Below are positions 10,831 through 22,791 of a stretch of 64,000 nucleotides of DNA, in pieces. The notes under the pieces were generated by a model, which saw only the letters and a list, made by a program, of their open reading frames with translations, had not been told where the DNA came from and ran no database searches. Location: assembly GCF_026914265.1 (NCBI RefSeq), contig NC_069124.1, positions 6,536,213 to 6,600,212 on the forward strand, read 5' to 3'. The DNA comes from Mya arenaria (taxonomy: Eukaryota; Mollusca; Bivalvia; Myida; Myidae). How positions within the stretch are numbered: position 1 is the first letter of the stretch; each line of letters starts with the position of its first letter. A program made the translations under genes and the position numbers.

Positions 10831-11477
10831 GGGCAACATGAAACTGGCTGACGGATAGAAAGATCAATATCGAACTGATCGATTAGAAGACATTTCAATG
10901 TCAATCTGGTAGTTGGATTCACAGCTCAATTTTGAACATGTTTATGAGACATTTTAATATTTAATTTGTACACTTATACACAGGTCAATGTCGAGTTAAC
11001 ATATGGGTTTACAGATCCATATTTAAATAAACCATTTGCAATGGTCGATGGTTTTTAATCGGGTGATAAAGATACGGAGAAGCATATTCAAAATTGTTGT
11101 TAATGGTAATTTAATTGTGGAGTATATTTCTACATGGCTACCTGCATGCCTGCTAGCCCGTCTTTGTATGTTTTGACATTGAATCTGAATGGTGTTTTTT
11201 TATTTACATCAACGTTCATAGAGGTTTTACACAATACTTTTCCCGACTTGACCCCAGACATGTATGTAAACATGGTCACGGCGTGTATATAGTAGACATA
11301 ATTGTTCATGTGTATCGTGTATTACTGATGATACTACCGCCAGCGGAGTGGCCTTATCTAAATACCACATTATCTAAATCCATCAATGCATTTATCTCAT
11401 TCGCGAACAAGGAAGTAAATAAGATCATTTTTCACAAAACTCCTGTATCAAATTATTGTATGTTTGATATAAGAAAA

Positions 11478-14400
11478 ATGGCGAAGTCAATTACTGCAGA
11501 TAGTTTAACTAAACTTATCACAAGCTATGGAACGCTGGATAAAAATGAAAAAATACAATTAGGGAAAGCAGCGCAGGAAGAATGGAAGGCAGCCATAGGA
11601 AAAATAAACATTACAACAAAACGGAAACCTGACATTGAGTACATTAGACAGTTTCTTCGTAACGTGGAAAACAATCAGGATCAAGGACCACGCGCGATGT
11701 TAAAGAGAGTTAGCGACATATTCGACAAGATTATTCAACCCTTTCTCAGTGTAAGTTGGTGATATTGTAACATTAAAAACATTTTTTCACTTAAATAACT
11801 TTTAAGGTCGAAAGTCTGTGTTTTTACCCTTTTTATATAACTTTTTTATTTTAAGATGGAGATATAGATGAAATAATAAAAGCACGTTTTTACTTGTAAT
11901 TACATTTTCAGGAGGAGAGAAGGAATGCAGAGAAGCTGTTAAAGAGTCGCTCGAACAATTCAACCATTTCGACAAAACGAGCAATAAATGATTCGCATGC
12001 CGAAGAAGCTATTGTTGGAAGGTACAGTTCATCTTCCTTATGCTAGTTAACTTTATTTGCTCTGTGGATAATAATACAGTTGTAAGACTATGCTTATATG
12101 AATAGTTTGCTCTTATTTATAACTGTTATATAAACTCGTGTGTTTACTGTTCTAGTAAGATATGTGAAATTACAGGGAATGGTGACTATGAAGACTGAAG
12201 TAAATCTGAGTAATTCAATTTTTCACGCATATCTGGCAGTATCGGTCAGTGGTGATAAAACTAATACAATCATAGACATTATTAGAAAGTATCAAACTGT
12301 ATTTTAACTGAAACTCATAAGTAATAAAAACCAAAATGGGCTGGACCAGAAGAGCATGGAGGCACATATCACAGTGAAATCTGTTGTTTTAAGATATTAT
12401 TTGGTTTCAAGGTATTCAACTTTTAATCCAGTTCATACGATACAATGATGATGACAAACATATGTACATCACTTAAGAAGCAATCGGCTTTTATACTTAT
12501 CTGAGTTATAGATATGCGTTTTTGAGGAAGAAACCACATCTTTATAATTTTATATTATATACTGTATTTTACTAAGTACTCATGCGAGTGGCTTCTTCAC
12601 GAACACGTATACAGTCAAAATACCAAGGTTTACAGCTACGGCAATGAAAATTACGCGATGCTCACGGTGGATACCGGAAACTGTTAATGCTTCATTTAAT
12701 ACGTAATTCTAATATCCGTCTTTGTTGTCGAACGAGGTTGTATGTCTCTTGTTTAGTGGCATTCGGATCGTGATCCTTGTGCTTTTAAACATAATTCTGG
12801 TTAAAAAGAGGTTGTCCAAGAAGTCTCCATTGCACTATCACTAAATTAAGATTAATCTTTGAATATTTCATTGCTCAAACTGTTTACAGCTCATAAAAAG
12901 ATAAGAGAGTGAAATGGTTTTTGTCAAATATGTGTTAAGATTTCTCGCTCTGCAGCTATATAATCAATAATACATAAAAACAGCTTGATCATCTTAAGTC
13001 TTAAAATCTTGAGTGAATACAGGTATATCCACAAACGATTCTTTCTTTCTTTAAGCTAAATATAAAGATTGTAAAAAAATAATGGAACCATGGCCATATA
13101 CTTCAGTTTAACAAATACTTTTTTGTCAATTTAAATTATATACACTTCCATAATGACAAATTAATATTTTAGGACGCATTTTAAAAGGAGCACTGTTTGT
13201 GATATCGCGCACTCGCTTTTACAAAACAAATACTTTATTGCTCCGACAAAGCGGTGTGGTAATTTTACACCTTCCATTAAAGGAAGCCAATGGAAATACT
13301 TAATTCGATACACTTTATTCAAAATTAAATCCAATTTTAATTATTTTATATAGACAGGATCTTTCAATGGCGGAACCCCAAACAGAAGATCAATACCCGG
13401 ACGTAGCTTGTGTGTCGGATGTTCCTTCCATAGCTGAAATCCGAGACCATGGCGATCAGAGGTGAGACTATGTGTGTTTCACTCACTTTCAGATTTTAAA
13501 GTTTCGTCCTAACGTTTTCTTACCTTAAAGAAATTGAATGCTTAATTAAAACGTAATGAATAATGTTTGGATATATACGGTGGCACAGAGGTGACAAACG
13601 CAACACTTAATTTATATTGTGGCCACAACTTAGTAAATTGTGGCCACAACTTACTAACTTGAGGCCACGACTTAGTAAATTGAGGCCACAACTTAATAAG
13701 TTGTGGCCTCAAGTTACTAAGTTGTGGCCACAAGTTACTAAGTTGTGGCCTCAAGTTACTAAGTTGTGGCCACAAGTTACTAACTTGAGGCAAAGACTTA
13801 GTAAATTGAGGCCACAACTTAGAAAGTTGTGGCCTCAAGTTACTAAGTTGTGGCCACAAGTTACTAAGTTGTGGCCTCAAGTAACTAAGTTGTGGCCACA
13901 AGTTACTAAGTTGTGGCCTCAAGTTACTAACTTGAGGCCACGACTTAGTAAATTGAGGCCACGACTTAGTAAATTGAGGCCACAACTTAGAAAGTTGTGG
14001 CCTCAAGTTACTAAGTTGTGGCCACAAGTTACTAAGTTGTGGCCTCAAGTTACTAAGTTGTGGCCACAACTTACTTATACTACTTTAGCCTTATATCAAG
14101 TTACTTTCAAGAAAGCCTTTCTTATTCTAATATTGTCACCGTTTTGATTCCATCGGTTTAATTCTGGATGGGAGGGCGTTAAGAATCATGGCCCGCCGGA
14201 TCGTCATTTCACCTCAAATTTTATATCGTGTCAATCTTAAATGTTTGTGCTGTCTCTTTACATATTTCCATTGTGAGACAAAGTGGATTTGTGCCTTGAT
14301 ATACGCATTGATCAACCTAAACAAATCACATGCTATAAACTGTTCACTTTTTTGTATTGAACGTCTGGTTTGTGCATATGTTATATTATTTGATATCGAC

Positions 14401-17400
14401 TGTTCCAATTCCACTTTAGTTTACTTTTATTTTTAAACATTATCATATAATTGTGGTTAGGGAATAATGTTTGTTAAAGCATTCAGACATACAAAAGATG
14501 GACCACGGATAGTCAATAGTTAAATGCACCAAGAGGGGTCATTAAAAGGGCTGTCCGGAAATATGCCGGACAAATAGCTTGCAGGACAAACGTTGCCAGA
14601 ATGGTTTCTACTGTTGTGTGACAACTGATATCCATGACTACAGGTGGACCTCCGTGAACCACCAGTCTTCGTAACACAGTGTTATTACTGGGTCACACCA
14701 ATGACTGCCGTTTGAGAAATCCGGGGTAACCGTAGTACCGTACTATCACCGGTAAAAACCAGGCTATCACACTCAATACTAAAACTAAAGTACAAAGGTC
14801 TATCACGGCAAAGGATTATCAACGCGGACTGAACTCCTTTGATGTCCGTTACTATCAATAACTTTCCATGGTGTCACTGGGCTAAACCAATTTCAATGAT
14901 GAGGGCATCTTTCAGCATTATTGAAACTAAATAATATGGATAAACACTTATGAAACCTTTAAATGACGGTATATATGCCGCTTTGTGTAGCACACAATGT
15001 TAGTTTTACAATTTCAACTAAAGTCGATATAATGGATTATTCTCGCCAGTCCGTAATACGTACCTATAGGGTCGCATATACGGAGGATGGTGGCCACATC
15101 GTGTGTCCGTACGCTCAATCGAAGTCAACAACAGAACGAGCGTCACTGTACACTCTTCGTCGCAACGTCAACGATCTAAGTATTCTTTGCAAATGACGTA
15201 AACTGATTTGAATTCCATGGCTTTCCCTCAAAACGGTGACAATATTAGAATAAGAAAGGCCTTCTTGAAAGTAACTTGATATAAGGCTATCCCTGTCTTC
15301 GTCCATATTATTCACGTTTGTTGACTACAAATGGCGTTTTAGTATGAGGGGTACTAACTGTGTTATTACCATAAATATACAAAGATGGAACGGATGTTTT
15401 GATTGGCTAAACTAAGTTTTGGCCACAATTTAGCAAGTTGTGGCCTCAAGTTACTAATTTGTGGCCACAAATTACTAAGTTGTGGCCACAAGTTACTAAG
15501 TTGTGGCCTCAATTTACTAAGTCGTGGCCTCAACTTACTAAGTTGTGGCCACAATTTACTAAGTTGTGGCCACAATATAAATTAAGTGTTGCGGATGTCA
15601 CCTCTGTGCCACCGTAGATATACATGTAATTTTCCTGTTTTACAACTACACTCTTAAAAGTCTTTAAATATATCATTTGGCGAATTTGTACTATGATTTA
15701 AGGCGCGAGAGAACAAACCATCGTACGGAAGATATATCTGTTAGTACCGGACAAAATCCTGCAAAGATTTTTCATGAGCTAAAAGACAGTGACGAGTGGA
15801 TGAACGCTCATGAAGAATTAAAATCGAAACAAATGACGGAACAGAGAGCTACGGAAACACTCCTGTATATTGCTTTGGTATGTATTAAATATTAGTGGTA
15901 ATTGTTATTATAGGACGCTTTTCTGACGTTCTAAATCACGTCTAGGTCGATGTGTAAAACGTACCAATCGTAACCGCGCAGTGGCATTAGTGATGTAGTG
16001 CAAGTACAAACCAGCAGTTGATTTCTTTCGGAATAGTTTTTAAGTAGAAACAGTACGTTTCTGAAAACTATGTGTAATTGATTCATTAATTAGTACCATA
16101 ACCACTTAAACCCATCAGTATGTACAATATAACACTCAATACACGCCTCTAGCATGATACGGGATCAGATAACAACAGTTACATGATACTGATTTTTCAA
16201 TACGGCGTGCTGTATTATCTCTGTTGAATTTGGGAAAGGAAATCATTAGGCATACAACGAAATACCCTTCTATATGTTGATATATTCAGCCCTTTTTGGG
16301 CGGAGTGGTTTTCACATATAAAGTGACTTACACTGGCCAAAAGTGACATTTTGTAATCAAACAGGCATGTGTTACAGGTACCATTCCCTTTGAACGCCAT
16401 TCTAGAATAAGCGACCGGAAAAAGAATGTACATCAGTGACATCATTCTGATAACATTTTCTTTTTAGAAATCATTAACATATTGTTTTAACAAAAGAGCC
16501 TGAAGGAAAGTTATTAGTTATTGTTATAGAATACTTAAAAAACTGTTGATTTTGGTGTATATTCCGTTTTATGGACCACAAAAAGTGCTATTGACATCGA
16601 CTTCTTCTCGGTGAAAATCTCCTTCTATGGCCCATACATCAAGATTAACATCTTATCATTAATCAATAACTTTATAACATTTGATGTCCCCTTTTCAAAT
16701 GAAAATGTTAGAGTAAATCGTTTTTCTTTTGGCCAGACAAAATGAATTTCCAATGTGTTTTACTTAAGACAAGTTTGTGTGTTTTAAAAGCCTTGTTAAG
16801 AAAATGAAGGTTTAGTACATTAAGTTTGTACTGCCGAAGTTTCACACATCAAATATTGTTTTATATTTCACAGGAGGCTTTCCAGTTCAGCCGGCAAGAA
16901 GCAAATGCAGTTCTTGAGAAAATGTTAAAACAATCGCACTGTATTATCAGTGGACAGGTTTGTAATTTGCTCTAACTGTTGGCATTTATTATACAAAAGT
17001 TATGGAATACATACTTAATTGATCGTATTTCTCAATATGTTTTTACCCAAACTCATTTTGTTATTCAGAAGACCAGTAAAACAAATCAGAAATCATCAAC
17101 TACCACAGTTGAAATTCTGAAACGTTACATCTTTGCTCACCGCGAGAGTGCAGTTGCAAGACTGACAAAGGTATTCAATATTTAAAATGTTATATTAAGT
17201 TTTGCATTCACTTGATACATTTATTAATTGTAATGCGCACCAATTTAAATGTTCAAAACAGATTGGTACATTGATGAAGATTCCATTGTTGTTTTGAATA
17301 AAACGTGTCAGAATAAGGCAGTGTAAGCCTTCTGATAATTGTTATATATTATTTGTATATAACAGGGATTTTTCGACTCCCCAGCTTTAAAAAAGATATG

Positions 17401-17665
17401 TGAACAGTTTTGCATCAATGGCATAGGAAAAGCAACAGAGCAATACACTAAAGCCTGCATTGCCGTAACATGGTCGGCAACTGTGGATGAAACTCCAATT
17501 GAAATTCAAATACCAAAACGTGGAGAAATAGTGGATCGACACAAGTTTGATCCTTATATATCCAGGGGTGATAAAATAGACTTTGTCGTGTGGCCTGCTA
17601 TTCTCTTGCAGGATGGTCGCTTGTTGTACAAGGGTGTTGTGGAATTAAAAGCTAATCACAAATAA
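11478..17665 (+). CDS. MIEAP-C domain gene B, 383 aa, seven exons
   Basis: Exons: 11478-11750, 11912-12021, 13354-13461, 15703-15877, 16874-16957, 17069-17170, 17366-17665. All introns are GT-AG and the joined frame is open (1,152 nt). The ATG at 11478 is chosen because gene F starts with nearly the same peptide (MAKSITADSLTKLIT here, MAKLITAECLTKLIT there); an upstream in-frame ATG at 11283 is not shared. Residues 1-91 are a predicted helical domain; exons 2-3 are a hydrophilic linker; exons 4-6 form the middle helical part; residues 285-383 are the MIEAP-type C-terminal domain, with a diverged first motif (VTWSATVDETP) and an intact second one (VVWPAILLQDGRLLYKGVVE). Intron 3 contains a whole DNA element. 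A role in mitochondrial quality control is inferred from family. Confidence 0.8.
12022..13353. other. Intron 2 of gene B
   Basis: AT-rich intron sequence. I see no exon, repeat array or RNA gene in it. Confidence 0.5.
13576..15616. mobile_element. 2,041-bp DNA element with long inverted arms and 6-bp target duplication
   Basis: Both ends start TACGGTGGCACAGAGGTGAC (one mismatch-free 20-mer) and GATATA is duplicated exactly at 13570-13575 and 15617-15622. Each arm continues as a tandem array of about 20 bp (TTGTGGCCACAACTTAGTAA-like, itself palindromic): 13618-14072 on the left, 15417-15576 on the right. After the arrays both arms still match, including TTACTTTCAAGAA and ATTCTAATATTGTCACCG. 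The right arm holds a minus-strand ORF fragment (15115-15315) resembling an integrase-type transposase N-terminus. The 6-bp duplication and helix-turn-helix start fit the IS3EU group of eukaryotic DNA transposons as I remember it; that assignment is tentative. Sits wholly inside intron 3 of gene B. Confidence 0.8.
15115..15315 (-). pseudogene. Transposase N-terminal fragment inside the 2-kb element
   Basis: A 66-residue ORF: MDEDRDSLISSYFQEGLSYS, then IVTVLRESHGIQISLRHLQR. This reads as a helix-turn-helix region of the kind that begins IS3-like integrases (search-and-recognise helices ISLRHLQRIL). The catalytic core is absent from the element, so the copy is non-autonomous. The left arm carries the start of the same segment in inverted orientation. 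Confidence 0.55.
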
Positions 17666-17695
17666 AAAGATGACATTCTTTGACAATAACAAGAA

Positions 17696-17701
17696 AATAA
17701 A
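17696..17701 (+). terminator. Polyadenylation signal, gene B
   Basis: AATAAA 31 bp after the stop of gene B. Confidence 0.5.
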
Positions 17702-18735
17702 GTAATGATATTATAGAGAGTCATTGGATGTGTGAACACGATTTACTCTTTAAATGTTTTTGAAAATTATTATAGAATGTATATGCTTGAAACATACTTT
17801 TCTTTAAATGTTTTCTGATGTTAAGAATTTATATTCTTTTGCAATTGTGCTACAGGATATGAAAATCCTGAGCGCTTTTTTGAAATAAAAAGCGATTAAA
17901 TCGTTCTGTTTACTTCCAAATGCCCCGACCTTGTTCATGTTGTTAACAGTGTGTATTTAATACACGTTTGTCGAAAAGATATGAAAAAAATCTTCATGGG
18001 CGTATTATGATTAGAACAACTTTCTTTATTATAGTAATGTAAACAAAATGTTTAACGAAAAAATCGCACGAAATAATTGATTCATTACTATTAGTATTAG
18101 CAGAAAATGCATTTTTACGGAAGAAAATTTAAACACATGTTTTGAAAGCACTATAATAAAGGATGCAATTCGATTTATTTTACCGCAGTCAAGACGCAGA
18201 TAACGAAATCAGACTTACATCAACCATTTATGTACATGAATGTGCCCTTTCCATTCTTCAGTAGTCGTTAGGAATGTGAACAGACATATTTTCTTACGAT
18301 TTGTGTTCACGTATAAATTTGCGAAAAAATATCTTTGCGCTTGAATGTACTTTCGTAGACGTGCACCTTTTTATTTCAATTACATTGTTACCGTGTAGCT
18401 TTTAAAATTGTTGAGCTTTATTTAATATAAAAAAAAACATATGAAGAAAACTCGCTTTGAAGAACGTGTTTACAAGGCAAGTGTTCATGCAACCCAAATA
18501 ACATATAATACAGTATATTATGTTTGCTCAAAACGATTTTAAGATCAAAATAATATATAATAGTAAAGCCCCGTAACTCGAATCCTGTTATCGCACAGAA
18601 TATCTATCTGTTCGGTGCTATTCAAAATATCTGATTACTCAGTGTTCCGTAAAACGAATTTTTCTTTTCTTGCCTAAATAACGATCAATACGGCAAAGTG
18701 ACAACTTTTGAAAGTTTAACATTGTGTGCTTCAAA
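17702..18735. other. Spacer between genes B and C
   Basis: About 1 kb of AT-rich DNA; must hold the promoter of gene C. No recognisable repeat or core promoter element could be singled out. Confidence 0.4.
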
Positions 18736-21700
18736 ATGGACGGAGCACTGCCGAAAAACACGTTGGAACTTTTATTTGATTACATTCATCAAAATCAGAA
18801 GGATATTATTTCACGTATACTACTGGACGCAAGAACAGAATACACTGGATATGCAACGAAGCTGAACTCAGAGGAGAAACGAAAGGTATAATATTACGTT
18901 TTTATTGAACATAACATTTATTAACCAGAAGATCATAGACCTATGTGACCGGATACAATACAACATAACGAAAACGGAAACAGATAGGATTTTTTATAAA
19001 TTGAAGTTATAAGCAAAATGCAAACACATTAAACAAATAAAATAATACAATTTAAACACAAATAATATACTTTACATTCCACCTAAATCTGTAGCACACT
19101 GAAAAGTGTACATTTTGTATATTAATATAAACAAAACAAAGTATAACATGCATTAAAGAGATGGTTGAACACGATATAGGATATAATGGGCAACGAAAAC
19201 AATATCGGTGGAGAGCAAAGCTCAAACCCGAATATGGCATTCTGTGTCCCGTATATTCCATACCATGTTACCTTCTAACTCCGTAACGTATATGTCTTGT
19301 AAACATGATTCATCGCAACTAGACGCAATTTTGGTACGATATAAAGATAAGTGACCCAAAATGGAAAAACATTGAATCACCAGTCCTGGACCAATGGCGA
19401 TTCGTCATGTTATATGCGTGACATATACCGTTAAATGTATCATTTTTACACACTGTAGCAAAATGTTATAATAATATGCAGATAATCGAGTTAACATCTA
19501 CATTTTACAAGTTTGAACGACATGTAAAATATAAACTAAGTTTGTATACACTTAACTTGATTTATTTTATTATATAATCAGGTATATGCTATTACAATAT
19601 CATTTTGATAAGTGTATTATCATAATATATCTATGCATGGAACTAGTGATATTAAGTGCTTGAGTAGAAAGATTGTTAAAATACAGTAATAAAGAGTTAT
19701 TCATCACACAAAAAGATTGATAATTAGTTAAACTTATTGAATATAAATTCACAAGTTTTGTATATAAACATACTAAAAATATTCAAACTAGATTCATTTT
19801 CTGTTTTTAACAAATGTTTATATTGTTTAAATTTCATAAAAATATAAAGAATTGCTGATTGTCTATCATTTTTGCTTATTCATCACAAAGATAGAAAATA
19901 GAAGCAGTGTTTCTATTCTACCAACCAGGTGAGTTACATTCAGTCCCTACTGGACTACTGTGAAGCTGAAAGATGGATGCAAGCTCGGAACCTTCTCGAA
20001 CCAGCAGAGCAAGAATACTACCGATACTTTTACAGGAATATCCAGTCTGCGAAAAATCGGGTAAGTTGTTTGTTTAGGAAAATCTAATATTATTTTTTTA
20101 TTTATAACAAACACAATCATGATGACCTGTTCAGCAACAGAATGAAACAATAATACAACATAATTCAAATATTACTTGGAATGTTTACTAACACTCCTCT
20201 AAAGTTCGATGGGAGAAATGATTGAAAAGTCGGTTATATCTTCCTACAGACAGTAGGGTTTGGTTCGTTCCATGTTTCTGGTTTGTGACTGTTTGTTTTT
20301 GTGTCCTATGTCATGGCGTTGACCCTGTGCCATTAAACTGGGTTTATGTTTTAACTGTCGACTACTGTTCTTGTTGCTTTAGTTTTTCATATAAATATTG
20401 TAAAAAAAAAACTTCCCTTTAAATGCAGGTACCAACGGACCTGTCGTTAATGAAACCGTCATCGCAATCAAAGAGAGTGGCTTTTTCAGACCAACGAAGG
20501 GAGTCGCAGTCAGAGAGATCGAAAGTTGAGTAGGTTTTCATTCATGTTAATAAATATAAGATATGCTAACTTAATAACGCGATATGTATGGAGACATTAT
20601 ATAATTAAGAACATGGATTTACAATTGTCCGTAGATCAAGAAAAGAAATAATACAAAGGTTACATCAAGAATACAATTAAGACAAAACTTACCTCTTATA
20701 TCTGGCTGTAATCTACGCGTGTTTGGATCTTCGTCTTGATCCACAAACATTTTCCTTGTACCATTTAACTAACAAGAACATATGTGCCCAGGCCACCAAA
20801 ACAAAACAGACGGAGAGGCGTGGAAACTGATATGAGCGACCTTCGCACTCCTCAACGCATCGCAGAGAAGTTCAGCGAGTTATTTAAGAACGAGTGGTGT
20901 GATGCAATGGAAGAGCTCGAGCAATTCAAGATTTTTGAGCCAAATGCTGCTTCTTGTCTCCTTCGCATTGTTCTGGTAAATTTCATTTAGGTCATTTTTG
21001 GAAGTACTTTTTAGGTGTGATTCCGAGTATTTCTTATCAGTTAACAAAACTAAAATTATCACTAGATATCAAAATCAAACCTTCTGATCTAGATCACTAT
21101 ATAACTAGCTTATGTGTTGTTCTGAAACATTAAGATCTATTATTTGCTTATATTTGGTGTAGACGTTATACACTGTTAATAAACATTGGTTGTAAGGAAA
21201 TTAATTTATAAATACACAATTCAGTCAAATGTCTCTCTACAGGATGCATATCGTGTTTGTACAATGGAAGCCGATTCTCAAATAGCAAAACTTGAAGATG
21301 CTGCTGCGTCGATTCTGATGGAGGGAGTTAATGTAAGGAGTTGGGTGAAAGGCATTTTTCCTGATAGTCCAGTCGAGCAATATTAAAACATGTAAAATAT
21401 GTATGTGCTTTCTGAGGATTTCACATCTTAAACGCGATATATATCATTGAGAATCTGATTTGAGCATATAAATGAACATTATGGGTTGTTTTCAGCGCAT
21501 GGTGGGAAAACAACACGGGAACAAGTCATGTTTGATTGAATATCGACGTGGATTGGCTAACATATGTGTTGAAAGATTACAAGAAGTAAGTCATAAACAA
21601 ACATTACAATCTGTGCAGATTTAAAAAAAATACAGTTCGTTTTATTTATTTATAAATGTATAACAAACTACTAGAATTCAGTCAATAACAAATTCCAAGA

Positions 21701-22303
21701 GGAAATAAAATATTTGCATTAATGTCGAATTCCTATTTACCAATCTGAAATGTAATAAAAAACACAAACAATTGCAGACATTCATTCGGCGCTACCTCCC
21801 AGAAATAATCCGTACCGTGGGTGTATATCAGAACTTACGCACGCATGGTGCCGTGTTGCGCTATACAAACCAATGCGTCACCATATGCTGGGCGATGGCA
21901 GTTCTTGACCCTCAGGTCTGGCAATCATATATTTTACCCAACTGTTTAAGTTTTTTAAACAAACGCCCGTATTTCAATTTGTATTTCAACAAATACTATT
22001 TTTTTTCAAATTACTTAATCTGCATCCGCATTTTGGCAAAACATTAACGAAGCGTTGCCACAAAAATAGACACCATAGTTCGACACATTGACCAATCAAC
22101 ATCTTTAACCATTCGATAAAACCTTCCATTTCACACAGGTGTACATGGTCGATGATAGAGATAGCGGCCGCGGGTTGCTTAACACAGAGCTTTACAATAC
22201 GTTTACAAAAGAGGGCCCCTCACTGTGGTATTACGTATGGCCTCCATTGAAGGTCCAAAAGGGAGGGTTAATACTGGTGAAAGGAGCAGCTCAAGGACGA
22301 TAA
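18736..22303 (+). CDS. MIEAP-C domain gene C, 349 aa, eight exons
   Basis: Exons: 18736-18885, 19929-20060, 20429-20529, 20792-20975, 21243-21332, 21496-21585, 21778-21915, 22139-22303; open frame of 1,050 nt. Exons 1-2 (residues 1-94) encode a helical N-terminal domain that matches the single first exon of gene D. Exon 3 is a short basic/serine linker. Exon 4 carries the middle motif RIAEKFSELFKNEW found also in D, E and F. Residues 250-349 are the MIEAP-type domain (VTICWAMAVLDPQ ... YVWPPLKVQKGGLILVKGAA), here uniquely split by an intron (21916-22138) directly after the CW-DP motif. The exon-3 donor (GTAGGT) is the weakest junction but it alone restores the phase. Intron 2 holds a poly-A-ended interspersed repeat. 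Function by family: mitochondrial quality control, inferred. Confidence 0.8.
20235..20411 (+). repeat. Interspersed poly-A-ended repeat, copy 1
   Basis: Contains TGTGTCCTATGTCATGGCGT, CATTAAACTGGGTTTATGTT and a terminal run of A. Related copies lie at 56830-57090 (plus) and 62800-63040 (minus). Structure suggests a SINE-like retroposon; no tRNA head is visible in this copy. Confidence 0.6.
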
Positions 22304-22791
22304 ATTCATTGTTTTGTGTGCGAACTTGTAAATGTCGTTTTATTGTATTTGCATTGTTTTATTTGTTGTTGCAATACGCTTCCTATCACATGGTGGACAA
22401 ATCAAATGAAATAATTAGTTATTTGATAGTATGATGTGTACCACATTAGCTTAAAGAAAGAGGTTTCTATTTAAAGAAGTTGTAAATATTATTTATACGT
22501 TTGATTTCGTTTTACTTCATTCTATATTGATCTCATTTTGATATTAGTTAACACTACTTGACTGATTTGAAAACCATTACAAGCTTTGTTTAAGCTGACT
22601 TGATATAAAATATTTAAACAACTCGTTAATTTTGAATTGAAGTTAAACTCATAGTTAAATCAGATATTTAAAATCATTGTTTCAAAGAGATTAGTTTACA
22701 TGGATCGATTTAACTCACATTGTATATACTTTGATAACAAACATGACTACGCAAATACAAGAGTAACGATTAGTTTGTCCTTTAACTTAAC

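Noticed and set aside
13542-14147. WPQLSKL-type repeat proteins on both strands
   Set aside because: Translations of the palindromic 20-bp arms of the intronic DNA element.
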